From Ignavibacteriaceae bacterium (GTDB taxonomy: Bacteria; Bacteroidota; Ignavibacteria; Ignavibacteriales; Ignavibacteriaceae), in the NCBI GenBank assembly GCA_008933765.1, contig WBUK01000011.1, positions 62,001 to 126,000 on the forward strand: a stretch of 64,000 bases of DNA, in the 5' to 3' direction. The position numbers were made by a program, and so were the translations under genes. This document shows, one piece after another, positions 53,275 through 63,822 of the stretch (position 1 is its first letter; the number at the start of each line of letters is the position of its first letter). The notes under the pieces are model-generated. The model did not search any database. It saw only the letters and a program-made list of their open reading frames with translations, and had not been told where the DNA came from.

Positions 53275-54036
53275 ATGAAAAAAATTGCTTTCTCACTCTT
53301 CATTATGCTGTTTGCAGCCGGCGCTTACGCTCAGGGTGATGCCCGGTTGGACGGCAGAGGCGGGATGATCCCTCTTACTCTTTCAGACCGCACAAAATCC
53401 GACGCTTACTTCGTGCGCGCCGAAAAGCAGTCAAATAAGTGGCTCTTTTTATTCCACGAGTGGTGGGGGCTTAACGACTATATCAAGAACGAAGCGGAAA
53501 AATACGCAGCGGCTTTCCCCGACCTGAATGTGCTCGCGCTCGATCTTTATGATGGTAAAGTTGTTTTTGCTGATAATGACAGTGCAAATGCTCTGAAAAA
53601 CGGAATAAAAGCCGACCGCGCATTCAAAATTATCGACGCAGCTTCCAAGCACGCAGGCGCAAAAGCACAGATCGGCACGCTCGGCTGGTGCATGGGCGGC
53701 TATTGGTCGATGCAGGCTTCAATCCGGCTTGGTGCAAAGTCTAAAGCATGTGTATTGTACTACGGTATGCCTGAAATGGATAAGAAAAAGCTGAAAACCC
53801 TTACGGCACCGGTTCTTGGCATATTTGGAAACCAAGACCTTTCAATCACACCGGAAGTTGTCGCAAGCTTTATCAAAGTTTACAGACCATTTAAGCGGAA
53901 ATACGAAATAAAGAAGTATGACGCTACCCACGCATTTGCAAACCCGAGTGCACCGGGCTACAACGCAACTTATGCAAAAGAAGCCGAAGAACAGGCTATG
54001 CAGTTCATCGGCAAATACCTTATGGGCAGAAAGTAA
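53275..54036 (+). CDS. Dienelactone hydrolase family protein, exported
   Basis: A 253-aa protein with a signal peptide (KKIAFSLFIMLFAAGAYAQ). LFHEWWGLNDYIKNEAE, nucleophile Cys in LGWCMGGYWS, Asp in GNQDLSI, and His in DATHAFANPSAPGYN form the Cys-Asp-His triad of dienelactone hydrolases. Substrate unknown. Confidence 0.9.
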   Translation: MKKIAFSLFIMLFAAGAYAQGDARLDGRGGMIPLTLSDRTKSDAYFVRAEKQSNKWLFLFHEWWGLNDYIKNEAEKYAAAFPDLNVLALDLYDGKVVFADNDSANALKNGIKADRAFKIIDAASKHAGAKAQIGTLGWCMGGYWSMQASIRLGAKSKACVLYYGMPEMDKKKLKTLTAPVLGIFGNQDLSITPEVVASFIKVYRPFKRKYEIKKYDATHAFANPSAPGYNATYAKEAEEQAMQFIGKYLMGRK

Positions 54037-54055
54037 GAATAAATTTTTCACAATG

Positions 54056-54090
54056 GGGCGCAAACTAAAGGTTTGTGCCCTTGTGAAGCT
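54056..54090 (+). terminator. Rho-independent terminator after the dienelactone hydrolase
   Basis: GGGCGCAAAC and GTTTGTGCCC form a 10-bp stem with one G-T pair and a 5-nt loop, followed by a partly T-rich stretch. Confidence 0.6.
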
Positions 54091-54160
54091 TTTCTAACTT
54101 TTTTACCGGTTCGGGTAATTCTTTTGGCGAACTCTTTTGTAAAATCGAATAAATTAATTT

Positions 54161-54202
54161 AATTAACCCGTATCAGGCAGAACAACTTATGCGGGGTTAA
54201 TT
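54161..54202 (-). terminator. Hairpin downstream of tex
   Basis: AATTAACCC (54161-54169) and GGGTTAATT (54194-54202) form a 9-bp inverted repeat, followed on the minus strand by AAATTAATTTATT. A possible terminator for tex. Confidence 0.5.
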
Positions 54203-54273
54203 ATCCTGTTACAGGTAAAGCAACCTTGTTGCAGGCGATTACTTGTATCAGGCTGACTAATTTAATTGTTTTA

Positions 54274-56463
54274 TTAATCGACTAAACTCAGGGAGATTCT
54301 TTTACGGTCGAAATCTACATCGGTAACCGTTACTTCGATTTCGTCCCCGGCGGCTAAAACTTCGCTCGGGCTTTTCACGAAACCTTTTCGCATTTTCGAT
54401 ATATGCAGCAGACCGTCTTGCTTAACACCGATATCGATAAACGCACCGAAATCAACTACATTTCTCACGGTACCTTTAACTTTCATTCCCGGTTTAAGGT
54501 CTTCCATCTTCATTATGTCACTCCTTAGTGTTGGTTTGGGCAGAGCCTCTCTGGGGTCACGGCCCGGTTTTTTGATGTTTTCGATTATGTCCTGAAGTGT
54601 CGGCTCGCCAACTTGTATTTCTTGCGAGAGTTTTTTCAGACCAATCTTGTTTATGTAAAAATCTATTACCCGCCCGGTATCTTTCAGGCTTTGCCCGTCA
54701 AGATCGATCATATCGAGCAGTTTTTTCGCTGCGGGGTACGACTCGGGGTGAATCGATGTATTATCTAACGGCTCATCTCCCTCGGGGATTCTCAGGAAGC
54801 CGGCACATTGTTCATATACCTTCTCTCCTACACCCCGAACACCGAGTAGTTCGCTGCGGTTGTTAAACCTGCCCGTGCTTTCCCTGTGCTTTACGATATT
54901 CTCTGCAAGTTTTTTGTTTAAACCTGAGACATAGGTTAACAGTGACGAAGATGCTGTGTTAAGATCTACACCTACGAAGTTAACGCAACTGACAACAACA
55001 TCATCAAGTTTTTTGGCGAGCAGTTTCTGATCAACATCGTGTTGATACAGCCCTACTCCGATCGATTTAGGATCAATCTTCACCAGTTCGGCAAGCGGGT
55101 CCATAAGCCGCCTTGCGATTGAAATGTTGCCCCGTTGCGAGGCTTCGAGGTTTGGAAACTCTTTTTTTGCCACTTCAGAAGCCGAATATACCGAGGCTCC
55201 CGCCTCGTTAACCACCATATATTGGCAAGGAAGTGCATAAAATTTAATAATATCTGCTATAAATTGTTCGGTTTCACGGCTTGCCGTGCCGTTACCGATT
55301 GAAATTACCTCAACCTTGTGTTTTTTAATCAGCGTAACGGTTATTTTTTCCGCTTCGGCTCTTTTGTTTCTTGGCGGGTGTGGGTAAATTGTTGCACCTT
55401 CCAAGTATTTACCGGTGGCATCAATAACCGCAAGTTTTGTCCCCGAGGCGTAGCCGGGGTCAATCCCCATAATAATCTTCCCCGAGAGGGGCGGTTGAAG
55501 CAGAACATTGTGCAGGTTCTCTGCAAAAATCTCAATTGCGTGTAAGCCTGCTTCATAAACCAATTCGTTGTGAACCTCCCTTTCGATCGAAGGGAAAATC
55601 AGCCGTTTGTAAGAATCTTTAACGGCTGAATCGAAAAATTCTTCAAAATTTGATTTTTTATGCCTGAAAAAAGCCAATTTTATTTTTGCGCAGGCTTCTT
55701 CCGGATCGGTTTCAAAGCGGAGTTTGAGGAACTTTTCCCTCACCCCGCGGTCAAGTGCCAAAACCTGATATGGTTTCAGCTTTAAAATATCAATTTCAAA
55801 ATTGTAGTAGTTTCTGTAAACATCCTGCTCGCCGCGCGCCCTTAGTTTCAGGTTTTTCTCGTCGGCTTCCGGTGCATCGGGCGACTTTTCCGATTTCACC
55901 ACGGAAGAGTTGCTTACAAACTCCCTTACACTGCCCCGTACTTCGGCATGGTCGCTTATCATCTCTGCCAGAATGTCACTTGCCCCCTGCAGCGCTTCTT
56001 CAATTGTGAGCACACCGAGCTGCTCGTTGATATAGGGTGCTGCAAGCTCTTCAAGAGAAGCTTTTTCTTTTGGGTTATTCAGAATGTGAAGCGCCAGAGG
56101 CTCCAAACCTTTAGCCTTGGCTACAGTTCCGCGGGTTTTTCTCTTGGGGCGATACGGAAGGTAAAGGTCTTCTAATTCCTGCAGTCTGAGGCTGTTTTCA
56201 ATTTTTTCTTTAAGTTCGTCGGTAAGTTTCCCCTGTTCTTCAATGCTTTTGAGAATAACTTCTTTCCGGTCTTCAAGCATATTGAGGTAAGCGAAACGGT
56301 CTTCAATTACGCGGAGTTGATCTTCATCCAACCCACCGGTGTGCTCTTTTCTGTAGCGCGCTATAAATGGAATTGTAGCACCCTCAGCCAGCAATGCAAG
56401 AACAGCTTCTGCCTGCCCGGGGCGCAAGCCAAGTTCTACGGTAATTTGTTTTGGGATATTCAT
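54274..56463 (-). CDS. tex: Tex family RNA-binding transcription accessory protein
   Basis: A 729-aa protein with the Tex layout: N-terminal helical part, YqgF-like RNase H fold (IIMGIDPGYASGTKLAVID), helix-hairpin-helix motifs (GVRGVGEKVYEQC), and a C-terminal S1 RNA-binding domain (about 650-725; GTVRNVVDFGAFIDIGV). Full length. Tex acts with RNA polymerase and affects transcription or toxin expression in other bacteria. Confidence 0.95.
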   Translation of the reverse strand: MNIPKQITVELGLRPGQAEAVLALLAEGATIPFIARYRKEHTGGLDEDQLRVIEDRFAYLNMLEDRKEVILKSIEEQGKLTDELKEKIENSLRLQELEDLYLPYRPKRKTRGTVAKAKGLEPLALHILNNPKEKASLEELAAPYINEQLGVLTIEEALQGASDILAEMISDHAEVRGSVREFVSNSSVVKSEKSPDAPEADEKNLKLRARGEQDVYRNYYNFEIDILKLKPYQVLALDRGVREKFLKLRFETDPEEACAKIKLAFFRHKKSNFEEFFDSAVKDSYKRLIFPSIEREVHNELVYEAGLHAIEIFAENLHNVLLQPPLSGKIIMGIDPGYASGTKLAVIDATGKYLEGATIYPHPPRNKRAEAEKITVTLIKKHKVEVISIGNGTASRETEQFIADIIKFYALPCQYMVVNEAGASVYSASEVAKKEFPNLEASQRGNISIARRLMDPLAELVKIDPKSIGVGLYQHDVDQKLLAKKLDDVVVSCVNFVGVDLNTASSSLLTYVSGLNKKLAENIVKHRESTGRFNNRSELLGVRGVGEKVYEQCAGFLRIPEGDEPLDNTSIHPESYPAAKKLLDMIDLDGQSLKDTGRVIDFYINKIGLKKLSQEIQVGEPTLQDIIENIKKPGRDPREALPKPTLRSDIMKMEDLKPGMKVKGTVRNVVDFGAFIDIGVKQDGLLHISKMRKGFVKSPSEVLAAGDEIEVTVTDVDFDRKRISLSLVD

Positions 56464-56829
56464 GCTGATTAAGTTATGGGGCTGATTCTAAATGCTTATA
56501 TATAGTTCTTCGGTGTGCTTCCTAAGAGCGGACTGATGTGATTAAACAACGATAAATTTCTTTGTACAATACAGAGGGTTACTTCTTCGGGTCGAAAATT
56601 TTCTTTTTATGAATACAATTTAATCAAATTCGGTGAAGCACAAACATTATTTTTAACTTTTTATCGGTTATTTGTCAATTATTTATTAAAATCAGAAAAA
56701 ATTTACCAAAATTTCCCCATTTTTTGTTAAACTAAAAGAGTTTAGAGCATACTGTCCTTTAAATTGTCAATTTAATTTATATTTTTAAATTCGCCTTTTC
56801 ACACATTTTAATAATATTGGAGAGATATA
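56464..56829. other. AT-rich divergent intergenic region
   Basis: It separates tex (leftward) and cytochrome b561 (rightward). Strongly AT-rich; no RNA gene or repeat is evident beyond the GGAGAG ribosome site before 56830. Confidence 0.4.
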
Positions 56830-57690
56830 ATGGAAGGAAAAAAGCGCTTTTTGGTATGGGATTTACCCGTCCGCTTGTTTCACTGGTTGTTGGTGGTTTG
56901 CTTTGCGGTCGCGGCATATATTGCCTTTATTTACGGTGACCACGATACCCGGTTCCCCTACCATGCAATGCTTGGCGTGGTTATAGCCCTCATGCTGGTT
57001 CTGCGGGTGATCTGGGGGTTTGTCGGTACCAAATATGCAAGATTTAATTCTTTTTTGCACAGCCCCGATAAACTTTTCGGTTACTTGAAAGAAGTGGCAA
57101 CAAACTCGGATAACAATTATGTAGGGCACAACCCGGGCAGCTCATGGGCTATTTACGGGATGGTTATCTGTCTGTTTGGGCTTGCCATAACCGGCTTGCT
57201 TCTTGGGCAGGGTGAAAAGGGCGTTAAAGATTTGCACAAACTTTTTGCAAACGCTATGTTGGTTCTGGTGGCTGTTCACCTGCTGGGCATCTTGATTCAC
57301 ACTATACGCAAAAAGGAAATGATTGCCGCCTCGATGGTGCACGGCAAAAAGGCGATTGATGAGAAAGACGGCATTTCAACCGCAAAATCGATTACTGGTG
57401 TTGCCTTCCTAATTGTCGTGTTTATTTGGGGTTACCTGATTTTCGCAAGTTACGATTCTGTTAATTATAACTTCAAGATTCCGGTTCTCGGTAAAACTAT
57501 GCAGATTAAAGAGGCTTCTAAATACAGAACGGGCCCCGGATTGGAGAAATCGAAAGCTGACAAAGGCGACAATTCCGACAAAGGCGACAATTCTGACAAA
57601 GATAAGAAAGATAAAAAAGACAAATCCGGCAAAGATAAAAAAGATAAAAAAGAGGGCGAAGAAGGAAAAGATCACCACGACGATGATTAA
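56830..57690 (+). CDS. Cytochrome b561 family protein with charged C-terminal tail
   Basis: A 286-aa membrane protein. Residues 1-210 have four to five helices with His residues of the hydrogenase-type cytochrome b subunit (VRLFHWLLV, MLGVVIALML, LHKLFANAMLVLVAVHLLGILIH). The last 50 residues are a run of Asp/Lys repeats (DKGDNSDKG, DKKDKKDK), likely disordered and possibly metal-binding. It may transfer electrons between quinone and a periplasmic partner. Confidence 0.85.
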   Translation: MEGKKRFLVWDLPVRLFHWLLVVCFAVAAYIAFIYGDHDTRFPYHAMLGVVIALMLVLRVIWGFVGTKYARFNSFLHSPDKLFGYLKEVATNSDNNYVGHNPGSSWAIYGMVICLFGLAITGLLLGQGEKGVKDLHKLFANAMLVLVAVHLLGILIHTIRKKEMIAASMVHGKKAIDEKDGISTAKSITGVAFLIVVFIWGYLIFASYDSVNYNFKIPVLGKTMQIKEASKYRTGPGLEKSKADKGDNSDKGDNSDKDKKDKKDKSGKDKKDKKEGEEGKDHHDDD

Positions 57691-57816
57691 TTAAGTATTT
57701 ATAAACACCGATTGAGCGCCTTTTATCGAATTTGACCCCTTAAGATTATTAAATTTCCGAAATTTTTCGTTATTTAGTGGTCTCATTAAAAGATTTTCTT
57801 AAAGGAGTATATAACG

Positions 57817-59079
57817 ATGGCGGTCATTAGACCATTTAAGGCGCTCAGGCCCGAAACCGGCAAAGCCGAAGAGGTTGCAAGCGTTCCTTACGATGTAGTG
57901 AGCACCGATGAAGCAAGAGCTTTAGCCGAGGGGAACCCTTTTAGTTTCCTGCGCATAACCCGTTCTGAAATTGAATTCCCTGACGAACAAGACCCTTATG
58001 CACCCGAAATTTACGCCCGCGCTAAAGATAATTTAGAAAGAATCAGAATTGCCGCCCCTCTTGTTGAAGAAGATGCGGCTTCGTTTTACTTATATCGTCT
58101 GACGATGGAGGGCAGAAGCCAAACCGGCATTGCAGCTACTTTTTCCGTTGACGACTACGATAACGACATCATCCTTAAACATGAAAAAACACGCAAAGTT
58201 AAGGAGGATGACCGTACTAACCACATCATCACCACCGGTGCGCAAACCGGAGTTGTGTTTTTAACTTACAAAGGTGTTGAAAACATCAACAACTTAACTG
58301 CTGCGGTTATGGCGGGAACTGCACCTTTGTTCGATTTCACTGCACCCGACGGCATCAGGCACGAGGTTTGGCAGGTTCCATTGGACGACAACGGCACTAT
58401 TGTTGAAGAATTGCGTAAGGTTAAAAACCTCTACATTGCCGATGGGCACCACAGAGCAGCTTCTGCTTCAAGAGCGCGTGCTGTTGCACGCGAAAACAAC
58501 CCCGCACACAGAGGGTCGGAAGACTATAACTTCTTTATTGCTGTGCTTTTCCCGGCTGAAGAGCTTAAAATACTGCCTTATAACCGTGTGGTTGTTGATC
58601 TGAACGGCAACTCGTCTGAACAGTTCCTCCAAAAGGTTAGTGAACATTTCGAAGTTTCCGAATCGGGTAAAGCCTCACCGTCGCAAAAAGGCGATTTTTC
58701 GATGTTTTTGAATAAGAAGTGGTACACACTGAAACTGAAACCCGAACACTACGAAAACGGCAGGCTTAAAGGTGCTGAAACAGTTGGCGATACCTTAGAT
58801 GTAAGCATTCTGCAGAACTATCTGCTGGCGCCAATTCTTGGTGTGGATGACCCCCGGACAAGCAAACGGATCGATTTTATCGGCGGTATCCGCGGAACCG
58901 GCGAGCTTGAAAAGTTGGTGAACTCCGGTAATTTCGGCGTTGCTTTTTCGCTTTATCCCGTTACGGTGGAAGACCTTATGAAAATTTCCGATGCAGGCGA
59001 AGTGATGCCGCCCAAATCTACCTGGTTTGAACCTAAACTTAGGGACGGCATACTGACTCACCTTATCGATGTTAAATAA
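57817..59079 (+). CDS. DUF1015 family protein
   Basis: A 420-aa protein matching the DUF1015 family: FKALRP, VASVPYDVVS near the N-terminus, IADGHHRAASA in the middle and VMPPKSTWFEPKLRDG at the end. The role is not known; genes of this family often stand next to serine biosynthesis genes, as here (serC follows 71 bp later). Confidence 0.9.
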   Translation: MAVIRPFKALRPETGKAEEVASVPYDVVSTDEARALAEGNPFSFLRITRSEIEFPDEQDPYAPEIYARAKDNLERIRIAAPLVEEDAASFYLYRLTMEGRSQTGIAATFSVDDYDNDIILKHEKTRKVKEDDRTNHIITTGAQTGVVFLTYKGVENINNLTAAVMAGTAPLFDFTAPDGIRHEVWQVPLDDNGTIVEELRKVKNLYIADGHHRAASASRARAVARENNPAHRGSEDYNFFIAVLFPAEELKILPYNRVVVDLNGNSSEQFLQKVSEHFEVSESGKASPSQKGDFSMFLNKKWYTLKLKPEHYENGRLKGAETVGDTLDVSILQNYLLAPILGVDDPRTSKRIDFIGGIRGTGELEKLVNSGNFGVAFSLYPVTVEDLMKISDAGEVMPPKSTWFEPKLRDGILTHLIDVK

Positions 59080-59150
59080 ACGATTGTTCGCTCAATGAGC
59101 ATTATTTCCAAATTTACGCAAATACAAAAAAAATAAACAGGAATACGGAG

Positions 59151-60239
59151 ATGGAAAAAAGAATATATAACTTCAGTGCGGGCCCCGCTATATTGCCGGA
59201 ACCCGTTCTTAAAAAAGCTCAGGAAGACCTCTTCATGCTTCCGGGCGTGGGCATGTCGATCCTCGAGATCAGCCACAGATCAAAAACTTTCGGCGCCTTT
59301 CTGCAGTCGGCTAAAGACGGATTGAGAAAGCTTCTGGATATACCCGAGAACTATGATATCCTCTTCTTACAGGGTGGCGCAAGCCTTCAGTTTTCGATGG
59401 TTCCGATGAACCTGATGCCACCGGTTAACAAAGCAGATTATATTATCACCGGTTCATGGTCGAAAAAAGCGCTGAAAGAAGCAAAAAGAGTGGGTACTCC
59501 TAATGTGGTTTATACCGCAGAAGCCACAAACTTCGACCGTGTGCCAACGCAGGACGAACTGAAGTTTGACCCCGAAGCCGCTTATGTTCACTACACTTCG
59601 AACAACACAATTTTCGGAACACAGTTTGATTATGTCCCTGATTCAGGCAACCTGCCTTTGATCTGCGACATGTCTTCCGATATTCTTTACCGGAAAATTG
59701 ATGTAAGCAAGTTCGCAATGATTTATGCCGGTGCGCAGAAAAATATCGGTCCTTCGGGTGTTACGCTCGTGATTATCCGTAAAGATATGCTCGAAAGGTC
59801 GCCGGATACACTTCCGACTATGCTGAACTACAAAACCCACACGGAAAACGACTCGATGTACAACACCCCGAACACTTTCGGTATCTACATTATCGATCTG
59901 GTTGGGAAGTATCTCTTAGAAAACGGCGGGCTGGATGCTATGTACGCCACAAACAAGAAAAAAGCCGGAATACTTTACGACTGCTTGGATAACAGCAACG
60001 GTTTCTTCAAACCGCACGCTCAACCGGGCAGCCGCTCACTGATGAATGTTACTTTCAACCTGCCGACTCCCGAGCTTGAAAAACAGCTTATCGAGGCCGC
60101 AACTGCAGCCGGGTTTAACGGGCTTAAGGGGCACCGCTCCGTTGGCGGTTTAAGGGCTTCTATATATAACGCCTTCCCGCTTAAAGGTGTTGAAGACCTC
60201 GTCGGCTTCCTTGAAGATTTCAGAAAAAAGAACTCATAA
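59151..60239 (+). CDS. serC: Phosphoserine aminotransferase
   Basis: A 362-aa PLP enzyme that converts 3-phosphohydroxypyruvate to phosphoserine. NFSAGPAILPEPVL, FLQGGASLQF, the PLP Lys in YAGAQKNIGPSG, and GHRSVGGLRASIYNA are conserved. It ends at a strong terminator. Confidence 0.96.
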   Translation: MEKRIYNFSAGPAILPEPVLKKAQEDLFMLPGVGMSILEISHRSKTFGAFLQSAKDGLRKLLDIPENYDILFLQGGASLQFSMVPMNLMPPVNKADYIITGSWSKKALKEAKRVGTPNVVYTAEATNFDRVPTQDELKFDPEAAYVHYTSNNTIFGTQFDYVPDSGNLPLICDMSSDILYRKIDVSKFAMIYAGAQKNIGPSGVTLVIIRKDMLERSPDTLPTMLNYKTHTENDSMYNTPNTFGIYIIDLVGKYLLENGGLDAMYATNKKKAGILYDCLDNSNGFFKPHAQPGSRSLMNVTFNLPTPELEKQLIEAATAAGFNGLKGHRSVGGLRASIYNAFPLKGVEDLVGFLEDFRKKNS

Positions 60240-60267
60240 GTTGTTAACTGAATCTTAATTTTTGAAC

Positions 60268-60310
60268 GGAATGTGAGAAACTAATCCTTTCTCCATTCCG
60301 TTTATTTATT
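60268..60310 (+). terminator. Rho-independent terminator of serC
   Basis: GGAATG-t-GAGAAA pairs with TTTCTC-CATTCC, 12 bp with one bulge and a 7-nt loop, followed by GTTTATTTATT. Confidence 0.85.
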
Positions 60311-60432
60311 CAGACCGGGGTGAAATTTTCTTCCCCGGATGGCGGAGTGATTTGTGAGTGTCAGGCGGAGTGATTCATAATATTTTAAGGAACTTTATTT
60401 TCCAAGGAATTGAAACCTTAAGGAGATTCTAA

Positions 60433-60900
60433 ATGAGAAAACTGATTCTGTCACTGTTTGTGGCGGCTTTGCTTATAGCCCTTTCCGGGTGCAGCAAAGA
60501 GCCTGAAACCGATAAAAAATTTGAGTTTAAAAGCACCGATCCCGTTGTTATGATGAGTGACTCGGCAAAAAGTATCTGGTGGGTTGAAATGCCCGTCTGG
60601 GTGCAAAATTTCGCCGAAAATAAGGTCGATAATAAATTTGAGAGAAAAATTCTGATTAAAGTTGATGTGCTGGATAAAAACGGCAAACCCGTTGTGGACA
60701 GCGAGGGTAACTCAATCAGTGGTGCCGATGGCGAACTTGAAACGGAAAGAGCCGACGAAAGCCAGATTGACGCCAAAGTGGATGTTCAGTTCGAAGTACA
60801 GTGCGAGCCGGGAACGGAGTTCACTCTTAAAATCTCCGCTACGGATCAGATTGGCAATAAAACCATCACTAAAGAACAAAAGTTGGTTATTAAACCTTAG
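60433..60900 (+). CDS. Lipoprotein, unknown function
   Basis: A 155-aa lipoprotein with lipobox ALSGC (Cys20) and a single beta-sandwich-like domain rich in charged residues. No named family. GGAG precedes the ATG. It stands alone between the serC terminator and alaS. Confidence 0.72.
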   Translation: MRKLILSLFVAALLIALSGCSKEPETDKKFEFKSTDPVVMMSDSAKSIWWVEMPVWVQNFAENKVDNKFERKILIKVDVLDKNGKPVVDSEGNSISGADGELETERADESQIDAKVDVQFEVQCEPGTEFTLKISATDQIGNKTITKEQKLVIKP

Positions 60901-61043
60901 ATTTTAATCTCTTTTACGCATATTTACATGCGTAAACCTGCAGACAAAGTTTGCGTCAATTAAGAAAAACCGGTAAGATTATACACAATTAAACAAACGA
61001 AATACAAAACACAAACGAAATACAAAAATACAAACGAAAGACT

Positions 61044-63635
61044 ATGACCTCCAAACAGATCAGACAACAATTCTTCGATTTTTTTGCCGAAAGAGGGCAC
61101 CGAATCGTACCCGGTGCGCCGGTAGTCCCCTATGACGACCCGACACTTCTTTTCACTAATGCGGGCATGAACCAGTTCAAAGATGTCTTCCTCGGCACCG
61201 GAAAACGCGAATATTCCCGCGCCGCAGACACACAAAAATGCATCCGCGTCTCCGGCAAACACAACGATCTCGAAGAAGTGGGGCACGATACTTACCACCA
61301 CACGATGTTTGAAATGCTGGGTAACTGGTCTTTTGGCGATTATTATAAAAAAGAGGCGATCGCTTGGGCGTGGGAGCTGCTAACCGAGGTTTACAAACTG
61401 CCCAAAGAACGCCTTTATGCCACCGTTTACAGAACCGACGACGAAGCATTCGACCTTTGGGGAGCGGTTACAGACATAAACCCCGCACACATTTTACGAT
61501 TCGACGAAAAAGATAACTTCTGGGAAATGGGCGAAACGGGACCCTGCGGTCCCTGCTCCGAAATTCACATACATTTGGGTGAAAACTTTGAAGACGCTTC
61601 GTTGGTGAACGCCGGTGTGCCGGAGTGCATCGAAATCTGGAACTTGGTTTTTATTCAGTTTAACCGGGACGAAAACGGAGTTCTTCACGAACTGCCCGCA
61701 AAACATGTGGATACCGGAATGGGTTTCGAGCGCTTGGTGGCGGTTATTCAGCAGAAATCTTCAAACTACGATACTGATGTTTTTCAACCAATAATTAAGG
61801 CTATCGAGCAAATTTCCGGCGCTCAATACAGCAACGAAAACGATATTGTGCCGATTCGCGTGATTGCCGACCACATCCGTACCTTATCTTTCGCTATTGC
61901 CGACGGCGCCGTGCCCGGTAACGAGGGGCGCGGGTATGTTCTGCGCCGTTTGCTCAGAAGAGCGGCAAGATACGGCAGAAAAATTAATCTTAAAGAGCCG
62001 TTTTTGTTCAAACTTATTGATACGCTCGCCGGGCAAATGGGGGCGCAGTTCCCCGAGTTAATCGAAAATGGTGATGTGATTAAAAAAGTGATTAAAAGCG
62101 AGGAAGAAAGCTTTAACAAAACTTTGGACCGGGGGATTTTCCACTTCGACGAAATTGCCGAACGGCTGAAAAAAGAGGGGAAGACTGAAATTCCGGGCGA
62201 AGATGCCTTTAAATTATATGATACATACGGCTTCCCCGTCGATCTCACCCGTGTGATGGCTGCAGAACAGGGCTTCACCGTGGATGAAAGAGGCTTCGAG
62301 GCTAATATGACTGAGCAGCGGGAGCGCGCTCGGGAAGCCACAAAAAGTAAAATCGGTACCGTGAACATTGTTGCCGACGGGTTGGATGATTTTGTTACCG
62401 ACACTTCCGCACCCACTGAGTTCCTCGGGTACGATTCACTTGCCGATTACGCTACCATCACAGGATTCAAAAAGGAGAACGGAAGCGACCTTGTGGTGCT
62501 GGATAAAACGCCGTTTTATGTGGAAGCCGGCGGACAGATTGACGATACCGGAGTGCTGAAAATTGGCGAAAATAACCTCGCCGTGGATGACCTTATGAAG
62601 AGCGAGGGGCGGGTGATTCACTTGGTTGAAAACCCCAAAAATGTCCTTATTTATCCCGGATTGCAGGTTTTTGCCGAGGTTGACCATAACCGACGGTGGG
62701 ATATTATGCGCAATCACTCAGCCACTCATTTTATGCACGCGGCACTTCGCACAGTACTTGGAACGCATGTTCAGCAGGCAGGCTCGTATGTGGGGCCCGA
62801 CCGGTTGCGCTTCGATTTTTCGCACTTCAGCAAGGTGAGCAAAGAAGAACTTGCCGAAATTGAAGTGATGGTGAATGAACAGCTTCGGGAGAATATTCCC
62901 CTTACGCACCACAGAAATATTCCGATCGAAAAAGCGAAAAAAATGGGCGCACTGATGTTTTTCGGTGATAAATACGGCGACCGTGTGAATGTCGTGCAGT
63001 TCGGCGACCGCTCGATCGAGTTCTGTGGCGGAACGCATGTTAGAAATTCTTCCGAAATTGGGCTTTTTAAAATTGTTTCTGAGTCTTCAATTTCAAGCGG
63101 GGTTCGCAGGATTGAAGCCGTTACGGGTGTGGGAGTCGAGAGGTTTATTCAGCGACAATTCGAGAAAATACACGAAGCGAACGACACGATTGAAAAACTG
63201 CATGACGAGAAGAAAAAACTTGAAAAAGAGATCGCCGGGTTCAAACTTCAGATGAAAAAACAGCAAATCGGCAAAGTTGTGGCGCAGGGGCTTGAGTTTG
63301 AAGGGATTAACCTTTACGCCGCACAAATTGACGCCGAAAGCAACGACGAGCTGAAACAACTCGGTGACGACCTGCGCGATCACATTAAAACCGGTGTCGG
63401 GTTGCTTGTCTCTGTTTTTGAAGGGAAAGTGGGCTTAGTCTGCGTAGTAACTGACGATTTAATAAAAGCAAAGAACCTATCCGCCGGCAAAATTGTGGGA
63501 GATGTAGCCAAAATCCTCGGCGGTGGCGGCGGTGGAAGACCCCAATCCGCAACCGCAGGCGGTAAAGACACCACCAAAGTACCGGACGCCCTGGGCCGGT
63601 TCAAAACCATCGTCGGTGCCTATTTGGGCGGGTGA
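61044..63635 (+). CDS. alaS: Alanyl-tRNA synthetase
   Basis: An 863-aa class II synthetase. The catalytic core has FFAERGHRIVP, TNAGMNQFKDVFLG, and GPCGPCSEIH. The editing domain has HSATHFMHAAL (H-x-x-x-H) and FCGGTH, the zinc ligands. A Gly-rich C-terminal C-Ala domain (GGGGGGRPQSATAGG) ends the protein. Complete. Confidence 0.97.
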   Translation: MTSKQIRQQFFDFFAERGHRIVPGAPVVPYDDPTLLFTNAGMNQFKDVFLGTGKREYSRAADTQKCIRVSGKHNDLEEVGHDTYHHTMFEMLGNWSFGDYYKKEAIAWAWELLTEVYKLPKERLYATVYRTDDEAFDLWGAVTDINPAHILRFDEKDNFWEMGETGPCGPCSEIHIHLGENFEDASLVNAGVPECIEIWNLVFIQFNRDENGVLHELPAKHVDTGMGFERLVAVIQQKSSNYDTDVFQPIIKAIEQISGAQYSNENDIVPIRVIADHIRTLSFAIADGAVPGNEGRGYVLRRLLRRAARYGRKINLKEPFLFKLIDTLAGQMGAQFPELIENGDVIKKVIKSEEESFNKTLDRGIFHFDEIAERLKKEGKTEIPGEDAFKLYDTYGFPVDLTRVMAAEQGFTVDERGFEANMTEQRERAREATKSKIGTVNIVADGLDDFVTDTSAPTEFLGYDSLADYATITGFKKENGSDLVVLDKTPFYVEAGGQIDDTGVLKIGENNLAVDDLMKSEGRVIHLVENPKNVLIYPGLQVFAEVDHNRRWDIMRNHSATHFMHAALRTVLGTHVQQAGSYVGPDRLRFDFSHFSKVSKEELAEIEVMVNEQLRENIPLTHHRNIPIEKAKKMGALMFFGDKYGDRVNVVQFGDRSIEFCGGTHVRNSSEIGLFKIVSESSISSGVRRIEAVTGVGVERFIQRQFEKIHEANDTIEKLHDEKKKLEKEIAGFKLQMKKQQIGKVVAQGLEFEGINLYAAQIDAESNDELKQLGDDLRDHIKTGVGLLVSVFEGKVGLVCVVTDDLIKAKNLSAGKIVGDVAKILGGGGGGRPQSATAGGKDTTKVPDALGRFKTIVGAYLGG

Positions 63636-63657
63636 GATTTGTGGGTTAAACATAAAC

Positions 63658-63751
63658 ATAAACATATAAGACGCAATCCCCTCAAATGGTTATAAATCAC
63701 CACCTTTGCTATAGATGTGGTAGATTAACCATAAACCTATAAGTCGCAATC
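63658..63751. repeat. Imperfect direct repeat after alaS
   Basis: AAACATATAAGACGCAATC (63661-63679) and AAACCTATAAGTCGCAATC (63733-63751) differ at two bases, period 72 bp. Confidence 0.8.
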
Positions 63752-63822
63752 AGCAATTTTGAAAGTATTTTTCAAAATAATCATTCTCCCGGTTTTGGAG
63801 AAAAGTTAATTACATACTTAAA